Shown here piece after piece: positions 52,816-61,491 of a stretch of 63,448 nucleotides of DNA. The stretch lies in contig NZ_MVQB01000059.1 of NCBI RefSeq assembly GCF_002067035.1, forward strand, positions 1-63,448, written 5' to 3'. Source of the stretch: Methanoregula sp. PtaB.Bin085. Lineage in GTDB: Archaea > Halobacteriota > Methanomicrobia > Methanomicrobiales > Methanospirillaceae. The notes under the pieces are model-generated. The model was not told the DNA's origin, ran no database searches, and saw only the letters and a program-made list of their open reading frames with translations. A program made the translations under genes and the position numbers. Positions within the stretch are counted from its first letter, which is position 1; each line of letters begins with the position of its first letter.

Positions 52816-53256
52816 TCGTTTCTCATCCCTTTTCCGGAATTCTTTTTCCAGCTCGCGTTGTACCGACCAGACCCGTATGAAGAGATAGAGTCCTGCGCCC
52901 GCTGCCAGCAGCAGGAGTGCGACCCATTCGTCGTTTAAGAGCGCCCACCATGCCCCGCCCAGGCCGAATCCCAGCGCAACCCCGGCAACGATCCTGCCGA
53001 AATGCTGCACCGCGACATTCCCCGAAAACTTCCGGAGCTGCGACACGATGGCGAGGAGCAACGCCAGCAGGATGCTTTCGAATCCCGACAGCCGCAGGAG
53101 AACGAGCGTTATGAGAGCCGCGGGGTAGCCGAGCAGGCAGCCGGCGCAGATTCTTCTGTTGTTGATTATGATCACGTCGTTTCTGAATGCCGGGAGGTCC
53201 GGGTGGTGGGAGAGCAGGAGTTCCCGGAACTGCTGGGGGCTGAGGGAGATTCTCAT
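52807..53256 (-). CDS. DUF2085-like membrane protein
   Basis: A 149-residue membrane protein with a SHHPDLPAF motif near residue 16 and RRICAGCLLGYPAAL near 34-48, the Cys-containing signature of the DUF2085 family, followed by three or four hydrophobic helices. It may bind a metal or heme at the membrane, but function is unknown. Convergent with the zinc-ribbon gene, with a nine-base overlap. Confidence 0.65.
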   Translation of the reverse strand: MRISLSPQQFRELLLSHHPDLPAFRNDVIIINNRRICAGCLLGYPAALITLVLLRLSGFESILLALLLAIVSQLRKFSGNVAVQHFGRIVAGVALGFGLGGAWWALLNDEWVALLLLAAGAGLYLFIRVWSVQRELEKEFRKRDEKRSE

Positions 53257-53520
53257 GCGTTGGAGTAACCGGTGTTATGCAAGGGGTTATTGGTATCGGG
53301 GGCCGGGTGGGGCATCCGGACCGGGAAAAAAACAGACAGATATGATTCTCAACCGGTTAGTTGGATTTATTTCAAAGAGATGGAGAATGATTTTTTTGAA
53401 TTTTTTATTTTACGCTCAACGGGGCTTCGCCCCTCGCCGCGTGGGCTTCCCTGGAATTTTAATCCGAATCTTTATCGATCAGCCCAGGCTACCTACTCCT
53501 CATCACGAGTTGTTTCTCTG

Positions 53521-55542
53521 ATGGATGAAAAAAAACCCTGCGGCTGGTCCGGTGCCATTCACAATTTTCTCAGCCTCTCCAAGCCGCACTGGCTCATCGC
53601 GATGCAGGAGCATCATAAGAGGTGCATGAATACTCCCGCTGATGAGAGCCAGATCCTTGCATGGGATTATTCGTTTGAAATCCTCCAACGAGAACTCAAA
53701 CAACTCGTTCAGATCAAACCGGCAATTGCATCGTACGCGATCATTTTCGAATACGAATTGCCACGGGAACGAGGCCGACGGCCTGATGTTGTGATTCTCG
53801 GCCCCTGCGTCTTTGTTCTCGAATTCAAGGATTATGCAAAACTCCTTGCAGCCCATAGCGATCAAGTCGCAGCGTATGCTCGGGATCTGAAGAACTACCA
53901 CGCTGGATCGCAGCAGTACACAGTTCTCCCTATCCTAGTTCTTGCCCGAGCAAAGGATCTCATTCAACGTGATGAAGATGTGCTAGTCATTTCACAGGAT
54001 CATCTTGCAGATGTTTTCGATGTGGAAGTTGAGTTGGAGAACGGACCTCTAATCGATCCGCAGAAGTGGATCACCGCTGAATACGCTCCACTACCGTCGC
54101 TGATCCAAGCGGCCCGGACCATCTGGGAGAAACAACCCCTCCCGCAGATTAAACGAGCCCAGAGTGCCGGCATCCCGGAGACGATTGCCGAACTCATCCG
54201 TATTGCAAAGGAAGCCCAAGAAAAGAATGAGCTGCATCTTGCGCTTGTGACCGGCGTTCCCGGGGCTGGCAAGACTCTTGTCGGGATTCAGCTGGTGTAT
54301 GAGAATCATCTCGAAACGTTTGCGCCAAGTCCGGTCTGTTTCCCTTCATCACCTCTTGCATTGTCCCAACCGATTGCTCCTTCGGCAATTGCAGACTCGG
54401 GTACACTCGCTTATGGCAAGAAAAAGCGTGAAAAAAACCCGGCATCTCGAAACATCGCCGTCTTCCTCTCCGGTAATGGTCCGCTCGTGAAGGTCCTGCA
54501 GCATGCCTTGAAGAACAACATCTTTGTCCAAGATGTCCATGGATTCTTGAAAGAGTATGGCGGCACGACTGCCAAGATCCCACACGAGCACATCTGGGTG
54601 TATGACGAGGCCCAGCGAGCCTGGGATGCGGAGCGGGTTAGTGAGAAACGCGGCCATGCTACGAGTGAGCCAGAGGATTTCCTCAAACTTGCCGAGCGAA
54701 TGAACTCGTGGGCCTTGATGGTTGCCCTCATTGGCGAAGGACAAGAGATCCACCTTGGCGAAGAGTCCGGTCTCCCGCAATGGAACGATGCACTTGCGAA
54801 GATGCAAAAGCCGTGGGTTGTTCATTGCCCCACGAAGATCGCCGGCAATTTTCCAGTTGTTAAAAATTGCTTGACAACTGACGTTCTCGATCTCTCCGTC
54901 ACCCTCCGCTCGCATCTTGCCGAGGATGTAGCGCAATGGATCGCCGCCATTCTCTCCGGTGATCTCACGCAGGCAAAGATGCTTGCCGAACGCGTCACGA
55001 GCCAGGGCTTTGACGCATACATCACGCAGGACATTAATGTAGCCGTTAATTATGTGAAGGAGCGGTATCAAGGACAAGAAGAGAAGAGATATGGATTACT
55101 TGCCTCTTCGAAAGCAAAAAACTTACCCGCATGGGGTATCAACAATTCCTTTAATTGTACCCAAAACATACGCGTTGGAAATTGGTATAACGATCCTCCA
55201 AATTCCTTTACCTCCTGTTGTTCTTTGCGTGAGGTAGTTACAGAATTCGGTTGTCAAGGAATGGAACTTGATTTCCCAATAGTATGTTGGGGCAACGATT
55301 TTGTTTGGGATGGAATGTGGAAGAGCCCTGCTGCAAAACGCTCAAAGGCGAAAGATCCACACCGGTTACGAATGAATAGTTATCGGGTCTTGTTGACCCG
55401 AGGTCGGGATGGGTTCATTATTTTTATCCCAAAGGAGATTGGGATGGCTTCGACATACGCTGCATTGGTGGGGGCGGGGGTGCGGGAGGTACATTGCGGG
55501 CAGCACACAGCAAATTTGGAAAAGGGATTATTCAAGATTTAA
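53521..55542 (+). CDS. PD-(D/E)XK nuclease fused to DUF2075 helicase-like ATPase
   Basis: A 673-residue two-domain protein. The N-terminal nuclease domain has RPDVVILGPCVFVLEFKDY (Asp, then Glu-x-Lys; about residues 90-108) and then HSDQVAAYARDL, the usual PD-(D/E)XK order with its Q-x3-Y motif. The rest is a DUF2075 P-loop ATPase of the helicase SF1 type: Walker A VTGVPGAGKTLVG (about 246-258), Walker B IWVYDEAQRAW (about 357-367), and late VLLTRGRDG. It probably cuts or unwinds DNA in a host-defence role, and is found with other defence genes here. ATG 53521 chosen: the longer frame has an AT-rich upstream leader with a hairpin. Confidence 0.8.
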   Translation: MDEKKPCGWSGAIHNFLSLSKPHWLIAMQEHHKRCMNTPADESQILAWDYSFEILQRELKQLVQIKPAIASYAIIFEYELPRERGRRPDVVILGPCVFVLEFKDYAKLLAAHSDQVAAYARDLKNYHAGSQQYTVLPILVLARAKDLIQRDEDVLVISQDHLADVFDVEVELENGPLIDPQKWITAEYAPLPSLIQAARTIWEKQPLPQIKRAQSAGIPETIAELIRIAKEAQEKNELHLALVTGVPGAGKTLVGIQLVYENHLETFAPSPVCFPSSPLALSQPIAPSAIADSGTLAYGKKKREKNPASRNIAVFLSGNGPLVKVLQHALKNNIFVQDVHGFLKEYGGTTAKIPHEHIWVYDEAQRAWDAERVSEKRGHATSEPEDFLKLAERMNSWALMVALIGEGQEIHLGEESGLPQWNDALAKMQKPWVVHCPTKIAGNFPVVKNCLTTDVLDLSVTLRSHLAEDVAQWIAAILSGDLTQAKMLAERVTSQGFDAYITQDINVAVNYVKERYQGQEEKRYGLLASSKAKNLPAWGINNSFNCTQNIRVGNWYNDPPNSFTSCCSLREVVTEFGCQGMELDFPIVCWGNDFVWDGMWKSPAAKRSKAKDPHRLRMNSYRVLLTRGRDGFIIFIPKEIGMASTYAALVGAGVREVHCGQHTANLEKGLFKI

Positions 55543-55547
55543 TTCTC

Positions 55548-55625
55548 TTATTGGATTCTGATGAAGGTCCGGCCGGGGTCGGTTAGTCTGGTGGGTTTTT
55601 CCAGAGATATCATTTTTGCTTCTCG
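55548..55625 (-). pseudogene. fragment of an XRE helix-turn-helix gene
   Basis: In one minus-strand frame this stretch reads EAKMISLEKPTRLTDPGRTFIRIQ-stop in outline (given here in two pieces: KMISLEKPTRL and TDPGRTFIRI). It is clearly related to KKISQEKLAKL-TGPGRTFISL of the XRE gene at 57699-57896, including the DNA string GATGAAGGTCCGGCCGGGG. The rest of the domain is missing and a stop follows. It is a decayed duplicate. Confidence 0.55.
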
Positions 55626-55632
55626 TACTTCA

Positions 55633-55968
55633 TCACTCAAACCGGATCGAGAACCCCCGGGTCTCATCCCGGGCATTCGCGATCCCGTTTTTGTACAGCC
55701 GGCATAACTCCCGGAAGTACCAGTCAGCGATCTTCCGGTCCTTTTTCCGGAATTTCCGGACGGTTCCCACAACGGGGAGAGCCGTCTCATCTCCCATCAG
55801 CCCGATTGCCGGCGCAAATACGGCGACGGTGATCTTCCGTTTCCGGCAAACAGGGACATTCTTTTTCGCGGGCATATAGCACCCGACGGCGATCTCCTTC
55901 TCATCATAGACCTTCATTTTCAGCCATTTCACGGGGCACTGCTGAAGGCAGTATTCAAGCACGATCAT
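55633..55968 (-). CDS. hypothetical protein
   Basis: A 111-residue protein, MIVLEYCLQQCPVKWLKMKV, with no membrane segment and a basic middle (RKFRKKDRKIADWYF). No family recognised. It lies between the DUF2075 fusion and the DUF3883 gene, in the same direction as the XRE gene. No obvious ribosome-binding site, so it is less certain than its neighbours. Confidence 0.4.
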   Translation of the reverse strand: MIVLEYCLQQCPVKWLKMKVYDEKEIAVGCYMPAKKNVPVCRKRKITVAVFAPAIGLMGDETALPVVGTVRKFRKKDRKIADWYFRELCRLYKNGIANARDETRGFSIRFE

Positions 55969-56321
55969 TCCGGGTTCTCTCCTGGCCGACGGTTCGCTGG
56001 AAAGCGTGTCGTCGCCACGTCCCTATGGTTTGATACGGGTGAATGAAGGGTGAGATGAAAAAATTGGGAGAAAAAGGGGGGGCGTTCCGGGATCGCCGGG
56101 ACGATGTTTATACAAAGGATCTTTAGAATACTTGGCGTGATGGGGGAAAAATTTTGCTTTTTGATAGGAAGGTGTATGCTCAATTGAGTGTGGATTGCCC
56201 GACCGATCCTCTTTTGTAATTTGGCAACTCTCAACTTCTTACACGTTCCCCTGAGATCCCCCTCAACAGATAATAACCTCAAACCGATATCCCTTTACCG
56301 GATCGAACCGTACTTTTCATC
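55969..56321. other. AT-rich gap upstream of the DUF3883 gene
   Basis: A 353-base gap with no convincing gene. Base composition is near 45 percent GC by eye and there is no strong repeat. It probably holds the promoter of the DUF3883 gene. Confidence 0.4.
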
Positions 56322-57563
56322 ATGCAGTCATCCAAATCTGAAATCCAAAACTTTGAGGAAATAATTGAGAAGTTTAAACGATTTGTTGCGGAAAAGAATC
56401 CGGATGGATCCTCTTCATTTAATGACGGCTGGCTGAACGATCAGGAAGGTTATAAGAAAAAAATTCCGGAGGGTGCAAAAAAGTCACTTCATATCAATGA
56501 ATGGGAAAAATCCTGGATCGGTTCTGGGAAAATTCATGCCCGTGTCATGGCTGCCCTGAATTATATTCCCCAGAATGAAGGCAATAATCTTGTTGATTGG
56601 CATCAGAAATCAGATTTCGACGAGATCAGAAATGGCGATGCCGGTCGGATGAAGAGGATTGAGTCATTACTTTTCAGGCTGTATACAGAGAAAAATACGG
56701 ACGATGAGCTATTTGATGAATTAACTGATGCCGGAGCGTTAGGAAAGTATTATGATCTTGTCTCGTACCTGTTCTTCATCAAGGACCCTCTCCTGTATCT
56801 CCCGAACCGGCCGAATAGTTTCCAGCAGGCTTTCGAATTACTGGGAGATTCATTTATTTTCCGGATGTCCGGACGTTGTTCCTGGGTAAATTACCTGGGG
56901 TTCTTCACGAGAATTGCGAAAGTTCGGGAGCTTCTTGCACCGGCGTTTGAAGAAAATGTTTCACTGATCGATGCGCATTCGTTTTGCTGGGTCATCGCTC
57001 ATAATCCGCAGATAGTAAAAGGAGATCTGAAACCGGCCCAGAATGAAGGTGCGAAACTGGTTTTTTCCGAACCATACTGCGTTTCAACCAATGATGTGCT
57101 CATACCCAGCGGTGTCCGGCGGTTCAATCCGATAACACGGAAAAAGAGAATAAAAGACGAATTGCGGAATAACCAGATCGGCGATGCCGGTGAGCTGTAT
57201 GTCCTGACCGCAGAGAAAAATCATCTTATAGTCAGCAAAAGACCGGACCTCGCGGCAATGGTGCGCCATACAGCAAAGGAGGAAGGGGATGGTAAAGGAT
57301 ACGATATCGAGTCTTTCTCGCCGAACGGGCAAAAGAAGTACATCGAAGTGAAAACAACAACCGGGAAGAAGAATTCCCGGTTCATGATCTCCGACACGGA
57401 ACTTGCTTTTTCCGCTGAGAACCCGGACAATTATTATCTTTACCGACTCTATGATTTCAAAGCATCAGCAAAGGAAAATTCCTGCTTTGTTCTTCATGGG
57501 AATATGCGGGAGATACTCGTGTTATATCCCATTCAGTTCACGGCGCTTCCGAAGGAATTCTAA
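56322..57563 (+). CDS. DUF3883-containing nuclease-like protein
   Basis: A 413-residue protein. The C-terminal third is a DUF3883 domain: GEL-Y near 297 and GYDIESFSPNGQKKYIEVKT (about 333-352) with the Asp ... Glu-x-Lys core of a PD-(D/E)XK nuclease. The N-terminal two-thirds is helical and has no family that I recognise. DUF3883 is common in R-M-like and defence proteins. It is AT-richer than the core genome, lies alone on the plus strand, and is flanked by two relics of XRE sequence. Probable DNA-cutting defence protein. Confidence 0.7.
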   Translation: MQSSKSEIQNFEEIIEKFKRFVAEKNPDGSSSFNDGWLNDQEGYKKKIPEGAKKSLHINEWEKSWIGSGKIHARVMAALNYIPQNEGNNLVDWHQKSDFDEIRNGDAGRMKRIESLLFRLYTEKNTDDELFDELTDAGALGKYYDLVSYLFFIKDPLLYLPNRPNSFQQAFELLGDSFIFRMSGRCSWVNYLGFFTRIAKVRELLAPAFEENVSLIDAHSFCWVIAHNPQIVKGDLKPAQNEGAKLVFSEPYCVSTNDVLIPSGVRRFNPITRKKRIKDELRNNQIGDAGELYVLTAEKNHLIVSKRPDLAAMVRHTAKEEGDGKGYDIESFSPNGQKKYIEVKTTTGKKNSRFMISDTELAFSAENPDNYYLYRLYDFKASAKENSCFVLHGNMREILVLYPIQFTALPKEF

Positions 57564-57698
57564 TTTTTTCGGTTATTTCGGGAATTTCCCGAAGAGTACC
57601 CGGGCGCAATGAAGGTTTTCCGGACGACAAGCTGCTGCCGGGATGAGCGTAGGAATTTAAGAATCAAGGCCGAACCTGGATCTGGAAATCCACGTTTT

Positions 57699-57896
57699 CT
57701 ATCCATTCTTTAATAAATATTGATGAAAAATTTTCAAAATCGTCGTAAAGGTTGGGTTGCGCTTCCCGTTCCCGGTGAGACTGATGAAGGTCCGGCCGGG
57801 GCCGGTGAGTTTTGCGAGTTTTTCCTGCGAGATCTTTTTGGCTTTTCGTTCTTCCTGGAGGATTTTGCCGAGGATCTCTTCTTTGGTCGGTGTCAC
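57699..57896 (-). CDS. small XRE-family regulator
   Basis: A 65-residue helix-turn-helix protein starting at GTG 57896. The HTH runs about residues 10-55, with RKAKKISQEKLAKLTG, GPGRTFISL and GKRNPTFTTILKIF in the usual order. It is the size of R-M controller (C) proteins. It points away from the four-gene GHKL operon with 188 bases between starts, so it probably represses or times that operon. Confidence 0.75.
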   Translation of the reverse strand: MTPTKEEILGKILQEERKAKKISQEKLAKLTGPGRTFISLTGNGKRNPTFTTILKIFHQYLLKNG

Positions 57897-57937
57897 TGGA
57901 GCAGAGATTTCTGGTAATGGGGCTTGTGGTTATCGCA

Positions 57938-57947
57938 GACTATAGTC
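57938..57947. promoter_or_regulatory. 10-bp palindrome in the XRE-operon gap
   Basis: GACTATAGTC, 41 bases before the XRE start and 27 bases before the TATA-like block. A possible binding site for the XRE protein, judged only by position and symmetry. Confidence 0.35.
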
Positions 57948-57973
57948 GACAAAAAAATGTGTGATTATCAATT

Positions 57974-57988
57974 AAAATATATTTTATA
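57974..57988 (+). promoter_or_regulatory. TATA-box-like block of the GHKL operon
   Basis: AAAATATATTTTATA, an A/T block typical of an archaeal TATA box, followed by about 95 bases of leader before ATG 58085. Confidence 0.45.
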
Positions 57989-58084
57989 GAGAATAATGGT
58001 GCGCACAAATGAAAACATATATCGGTCAACATCTCGTAAAATGAAATCTAGCACAGTGTAAAAACTTACCAGAAGTGGATTTAA

Positions 58085-59857
58085 ATGTCAAGTGAGGGAA
58101 GAATACCAGCAATTGAAGGAGCCCATCTGTTACAATCCTTACGTGCTTCCGATTTTGATATCCCAAGCGCAATCGGAGAATTGATTGATAATTCAATTCA
58201 GGCAGATGCAAAAACAGTAAACATTAAAGTGAAAGATGTCGTTGCAGGAACTCATAAAAAATACAAGCTGATTCAGGAAATTGTTTGTGCTGATGATGGA
58301 TATGGTATGGATGCAACCCCGGGATCTACACTTCACAGCTGTATCAAATTAGGATATTCCACGAGGTTTAATAACCGGGATGGTATAGGCCGGTTTGGTG
58401 TCGGTATGACTCTTGCCGGGATCAGATTTGCCACTAAAATTGAGGTTTACTCAAAGCAGAAGGGAAAAAAGTGGAATTACATTATATTCGATCTGAATAA
58501 TGATGAGGATATCAATGAGGGGATAGCTCCACCTGTCGAAAAAGAACCTCCTGCCGAATATTTAACATTAGTTGGTAAGAGTGAGGGCACTCTTGTAATC
58601 TGGTCGGGATTTGATAAATTCGCGGAACAGGATCTTCATGCGACAACATATTCTGATGGCTTTGAGGCTCCTGACTCGCTTGATCCTTATGGATATCTGA
58701 ATCACTGGATTGGCAGGACATATAGGAAATTCATCTGGCAGGGCGTTAAAATCAATTTGAATGACCAGGAAGTATATAGCTTTGATCCGCTCTTTATCAG
58801 CAAACAGAAAAATCAGTTCCCGGAAGACCCCAAGGCAAAAATTATCTTCGAAAAGGAGATTGACTGGAATGTTTCCCATAATGGAAAGAAAGGTGGATCT
58901 GAAACCTCGAAAATCAAAATAAAAATTTCATTGCTCCCTGAATTCTATCGGGAAAACATTAGTAAAGGCGGTCTTCAGTTCAAAGGAAGATACATCGAAG
59001 AAAATCAGGGAATTTCCATATTAAGGAGTGATAGAGAAGTCTACTATGATGAAATCCCCTATTTTGGCGAAGGACGTGTTAAAAAATTAAACTGGGAGGA
59101 TAAAGATCGCTGGTGGGGTTGTGAAATCAGCTTCACACCTGAACTTGATGAGCATTTCACAGTAAAAAATATCAAAAGGGGTGCAGTTCCCGCTAAAGAA
59201 TTAAAAATTGCGTTATATTCTCTCATAAAACCAGTGAGGGATGCATGTATTGAACAAGTCCAGGCTCACTGGGCCCGTGTAAAAGCTAATCAGGAACGGG
59301 GAAAATTTGAGACAGGAACTGATATTAAAACAACTCATGCCACCGCTGAGACACTTGCCAAAACCACAAAAATCCCAGAGAAACCGAAAGCCGGAAAAAA
59401 CCTTACACCTGCAGAACAGGAAAATCGTCTTGAGAATCTGACGAGGGAACTTGATGAGACTGATGCACAAAAATGGAGGGTAAAATTTGAAAGTCAGCCC
59501 TTCACCATTATGGACGGTCACTGGAAGGGAGACACATTCATCGACATGAATTATCTTGAAGGAAAAGCAATTCTCCAGTATAACCTGAATCATGTCTTCT
59601 TCGAAGAAATGAGTAATATCAGAAAACAACTTCAGAATATGGATGATCCGACAAAGGCAGTCAAGCTTGCCCAAAAACTACACGAACTTATCGATATACT
59701 GCTGATGTCATTTGTTCGGGCGCGTCAGGGATTTGATGAAGACTCAGAATATTCCGTAAAACAGATCATGGAATATACCGTCCGTGACTGGGGCAGATAT
59801 CTTCACACATATACCCGGGCCTATGAAAAGGAACACCTGTTTGAAGAAGACGTATGA
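58085..59857 (+). CDS. GHKL (Hsp90/MORC-like) ATPase
   Basis: A 590-residue ATPase of the GHKL fold. N box AIGELIDNSIQADAK (Glu32, Asp35, Asn36), G1 box CADDGYGMDA (about 68-77) and G2 box GIGRFGVGM (100-108) are all intact, so it should bind ATP and close as a dimer in the way of MutL, Hsp90 and MORC proteins. A transducer-like domain follows to about 400, then a Lys/Glu-rich segment with a predicted coiled coil (about 430-470) and a helical C terminus. It is the first gene of the four-gene operon; its stop overlaps the helicase start as ATGA. Probably the energy-using clamp or sensor of a DNA-targeting system. Confidence 0.8.
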   Translation: MSSEGRIPAIEGAHLLQSLRASDFDIPSAIGELIDNSIQADAKTVNIKVKDVVAGTHKKYKLIQEIVCADDGYGMDATPGSTLHSCIKLGYSTRFNNRDGIGRFGVGMTLAGIRFATKIEVYSKQKGKKWNYIIFDLNNDEDINEGIAPPVEKEPPAEYLTLVGKSEGTLVIWSGFDKFAEQDLHATTYSDGFEAPDSLDPYGYLNHWIGRTYRKFIWQGVKINLNDQEVYSFDPLFISKQKNQFPEDPKAKIIFEKEIDWNVSHNGKKGGSETSKIKIKISLLPEFYRENISKGGLQFKGRYIEENQGISILRSDREVYYDEIPYFGEGRVKKLNWEDKDRWWGCEISFTPELDEHFTVKNIKRGAVPAKELKIALYSLIKPVRDACIEQVQAHWARVKANQERGKFETGTDIKTTHATAETLAKTTKIPEKPKAGKNLTPAEQENRLENLTRELDETDAQKWRVKFESQPFTIMDGHWKGDTFIDMNYLEGKAILQYNLNHVFFEEMSNIRKQLQNMDDPTKAVKLAQKLHELIDILLMSFVRARQGFDEDSEYSVKQIMEYTVRDWGRYLHTYTRAYEKEHLFEEDV

Positions 59858-61491
59858 TCAACAGATTACAGATTCAGGAACTGCAGGATCTCGTTGGAAA
59901 AGAAACCCTTCAGAGACTTGCAGCAATAATCCAATTCATTCCAAATAGCGGGATATCTCACCCGAATGACATCTATGAGAAACAAAATCTCGAGCGTATT
60001 TTCCTATCATTTGCCGGTCAGGATGCTTTTCAGAAAGAAGAATTTAGGAAAAAAATTATCAGCAGACTTTCTGATGAGGAAATACGATCTCTCGCTCAAA
60101 AATTAGGATTATCTGATTTGCTACCTTTTTCTGATCTCGTAAACCTGATCAGTCATAAGGCATGGACAGACAATTCTGAAACAAAGATTTTGATTGATTT
60201 TTTGAGATTGCCGGAAAGTTACATTCCCAGCGCTCGAACTGTCATTCCTAATATTGAAACTGTTAAAAGACCTGAAAGTCCTTATAAATCCCTTAAGGAT
60301 TATCAGAATGAAATATTTCGAAAAGTTGAAGGAAATCTCGAAAATCCGCTCCAAAAAATTTTGATCCAGATGCCAACAGGGTCTGGAAAAACCCGGACAG
60401 CGATGGAGATTATCTGTGCCGAAATGAATAAAAATCCGGGAAAATCAGTTATCTGGATTGCCAACTCTGAGGAATTATGCGAGCAGGCTGTCGAATGCTT
60501 CAGGGATGTATGGTCTCATATCGGGACATTTGATGCAGATATTATCCGGGCGTGGGGTCCAAATGATGTAAAGTATCCCATTAACAGCTCTTTTCTCGTC
60601 GCGGGTTTTGCGAAACTTCATTCTGCATTCAAACGAAATCCTGAGCTGGCAAAAGTAATTTCAAATAATCTTCATTTACTCATTATCGACGAAGCTCATC
60701 AGGTCATGGCTCCAACCTACAAGGAAGTCGTTACGAAATTGAGGGAAGATAATTTCAGTATCCATATGCTGGGACTGACTGCAACCCCCGGTCGTGGAAA
60801 TCTGGATAATGAAGAAACACGAGAGTTAATCGGTTTCTTTTCCGGGAATCGTATTGATATTGAATCAGGTAATCAGACCGTTTTCCAGTATCTCCGCCAT
60901 AAGAAAATTCTCGCACATATCAAAAAAGACCCCTTGTATACGAATATGGTATTCGAATTGACTCCTGCAGAGAAAAAATACCTGAAAAGTCATTATGACT
61001 TTTCAATGGAGTTCCTCGAAAGGATCTCTCTTGATGATATGAGAAATCTTGAAATTATTAAAAAATTGAAAAAAGAGTGTGAACTCAGGAAGAAAATTCT
61101 CTTCTTTGCCGGTTCAGTTAACCAGTCAAAATTCATCTGTGCGATTCTGAATTTCATGGGTTACAGAGCTGAGCATCTGGATGGATCAACAAAACGGGAT
61201 CGCCGAAGAAATATTATCACAGAATTTAAAAGTGGAGATCTCAATATCATTTGTAATTTTGGCGTTTTGACGACAGGATTTGATGCACCCAAAATTGATG
61301 TTGTTTTCATTGGTAGACCGACAATGTCGGTCGTATTATACAGTCAGATGGTTGGCCGTGGGTTACGCGGTCCGGCGATCGGGGGAAAGGAGTCATGCAA
61401 ATTAATCGATGTCATCGATAATATAGAAGCATACAATAGTCCGGACAATGTTTACGAGTATTTTGGAGAATACTGGGAGGAGAATGTCTGA
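59854..61491 (+). CDS. SF2 DEAD/DEAH-type helicase
   Basis: A 545-residue superfamily-2 helicase. After a novel N-terminal helical domain of about 140 residues come motif I MPTGSGKTRTA (173-183), motif II IIDEAHQV (277-284), motif III GLTATPGR (307-314), motif V LTTGFDAP (472-479) and motif VI QMVGRGLRG (498-506). The DEAH box and the late motifs resemble those of type I and III restriction subunits and DNA translocases. It should use ATP to move along or open DNA. ATG 59854 overlaps the GHKL stop by four bases, and the PLD gene starts eight bases before its stop. Confidence 0.88.
   Translation: MINRLQIQELQDLVGKETLQRLAAIIQFIPNSGISHPNDIYEKQNLERIFLSFAGQDAFQKEEFRKKIISRLSDEEIRSLAQKLGLSDLLPFSDLVNLISHKAWTDNSETKILIDFLRLPESYIPSARTVIPNIETVKRPESPYKSLKDYQNEIFRKVEGNLENPLQKILIQMPTGSGKTRTAMEIICAEMNKNPGKSVIWIANSEELCEQAVECFRDVWSHIGTFDADIIRAWGPNDVKYPINSSFLVAGFAKLHSAFKRNPELAKVISNNLHLLIIDEAHQVMAPTYKEVVTKLREDNFSIHMLGLTATPGRGNLDNEETRELIGFFSGNRIDIESGNQTVFQYLRHKKILAHIKKDPLYTNMVFELTPAEKKYLKSHYDFSMEFLERISLDDMRNLEIIKKLKKECELRKKILFFAGSVNQSKFICAILNFMGYRAEHLDGSTKRDRRRNIITEFKSGDLNIICNFGVLTTGFDAPKIDVVFIGRPTMSVVLYSQMVGRGLRGPAIGGKESCKLIDVIDNIEAYNSPDNVYEYFGEYWEENV

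Noticed and set aside
53412-53434. GGGGC-ttc-GCCCC hairpin before the DUF2075 fusion as an attachment site or terminator
   Set aside because: Only five base pairs, no T tract and no repeated partner found at the other end of the island.
55965-56282. 105-codon minus-strand frame
   Set aside because: No family, no ribosome-binding site and promoter-like base composition upstream of the DUF3883 gene.
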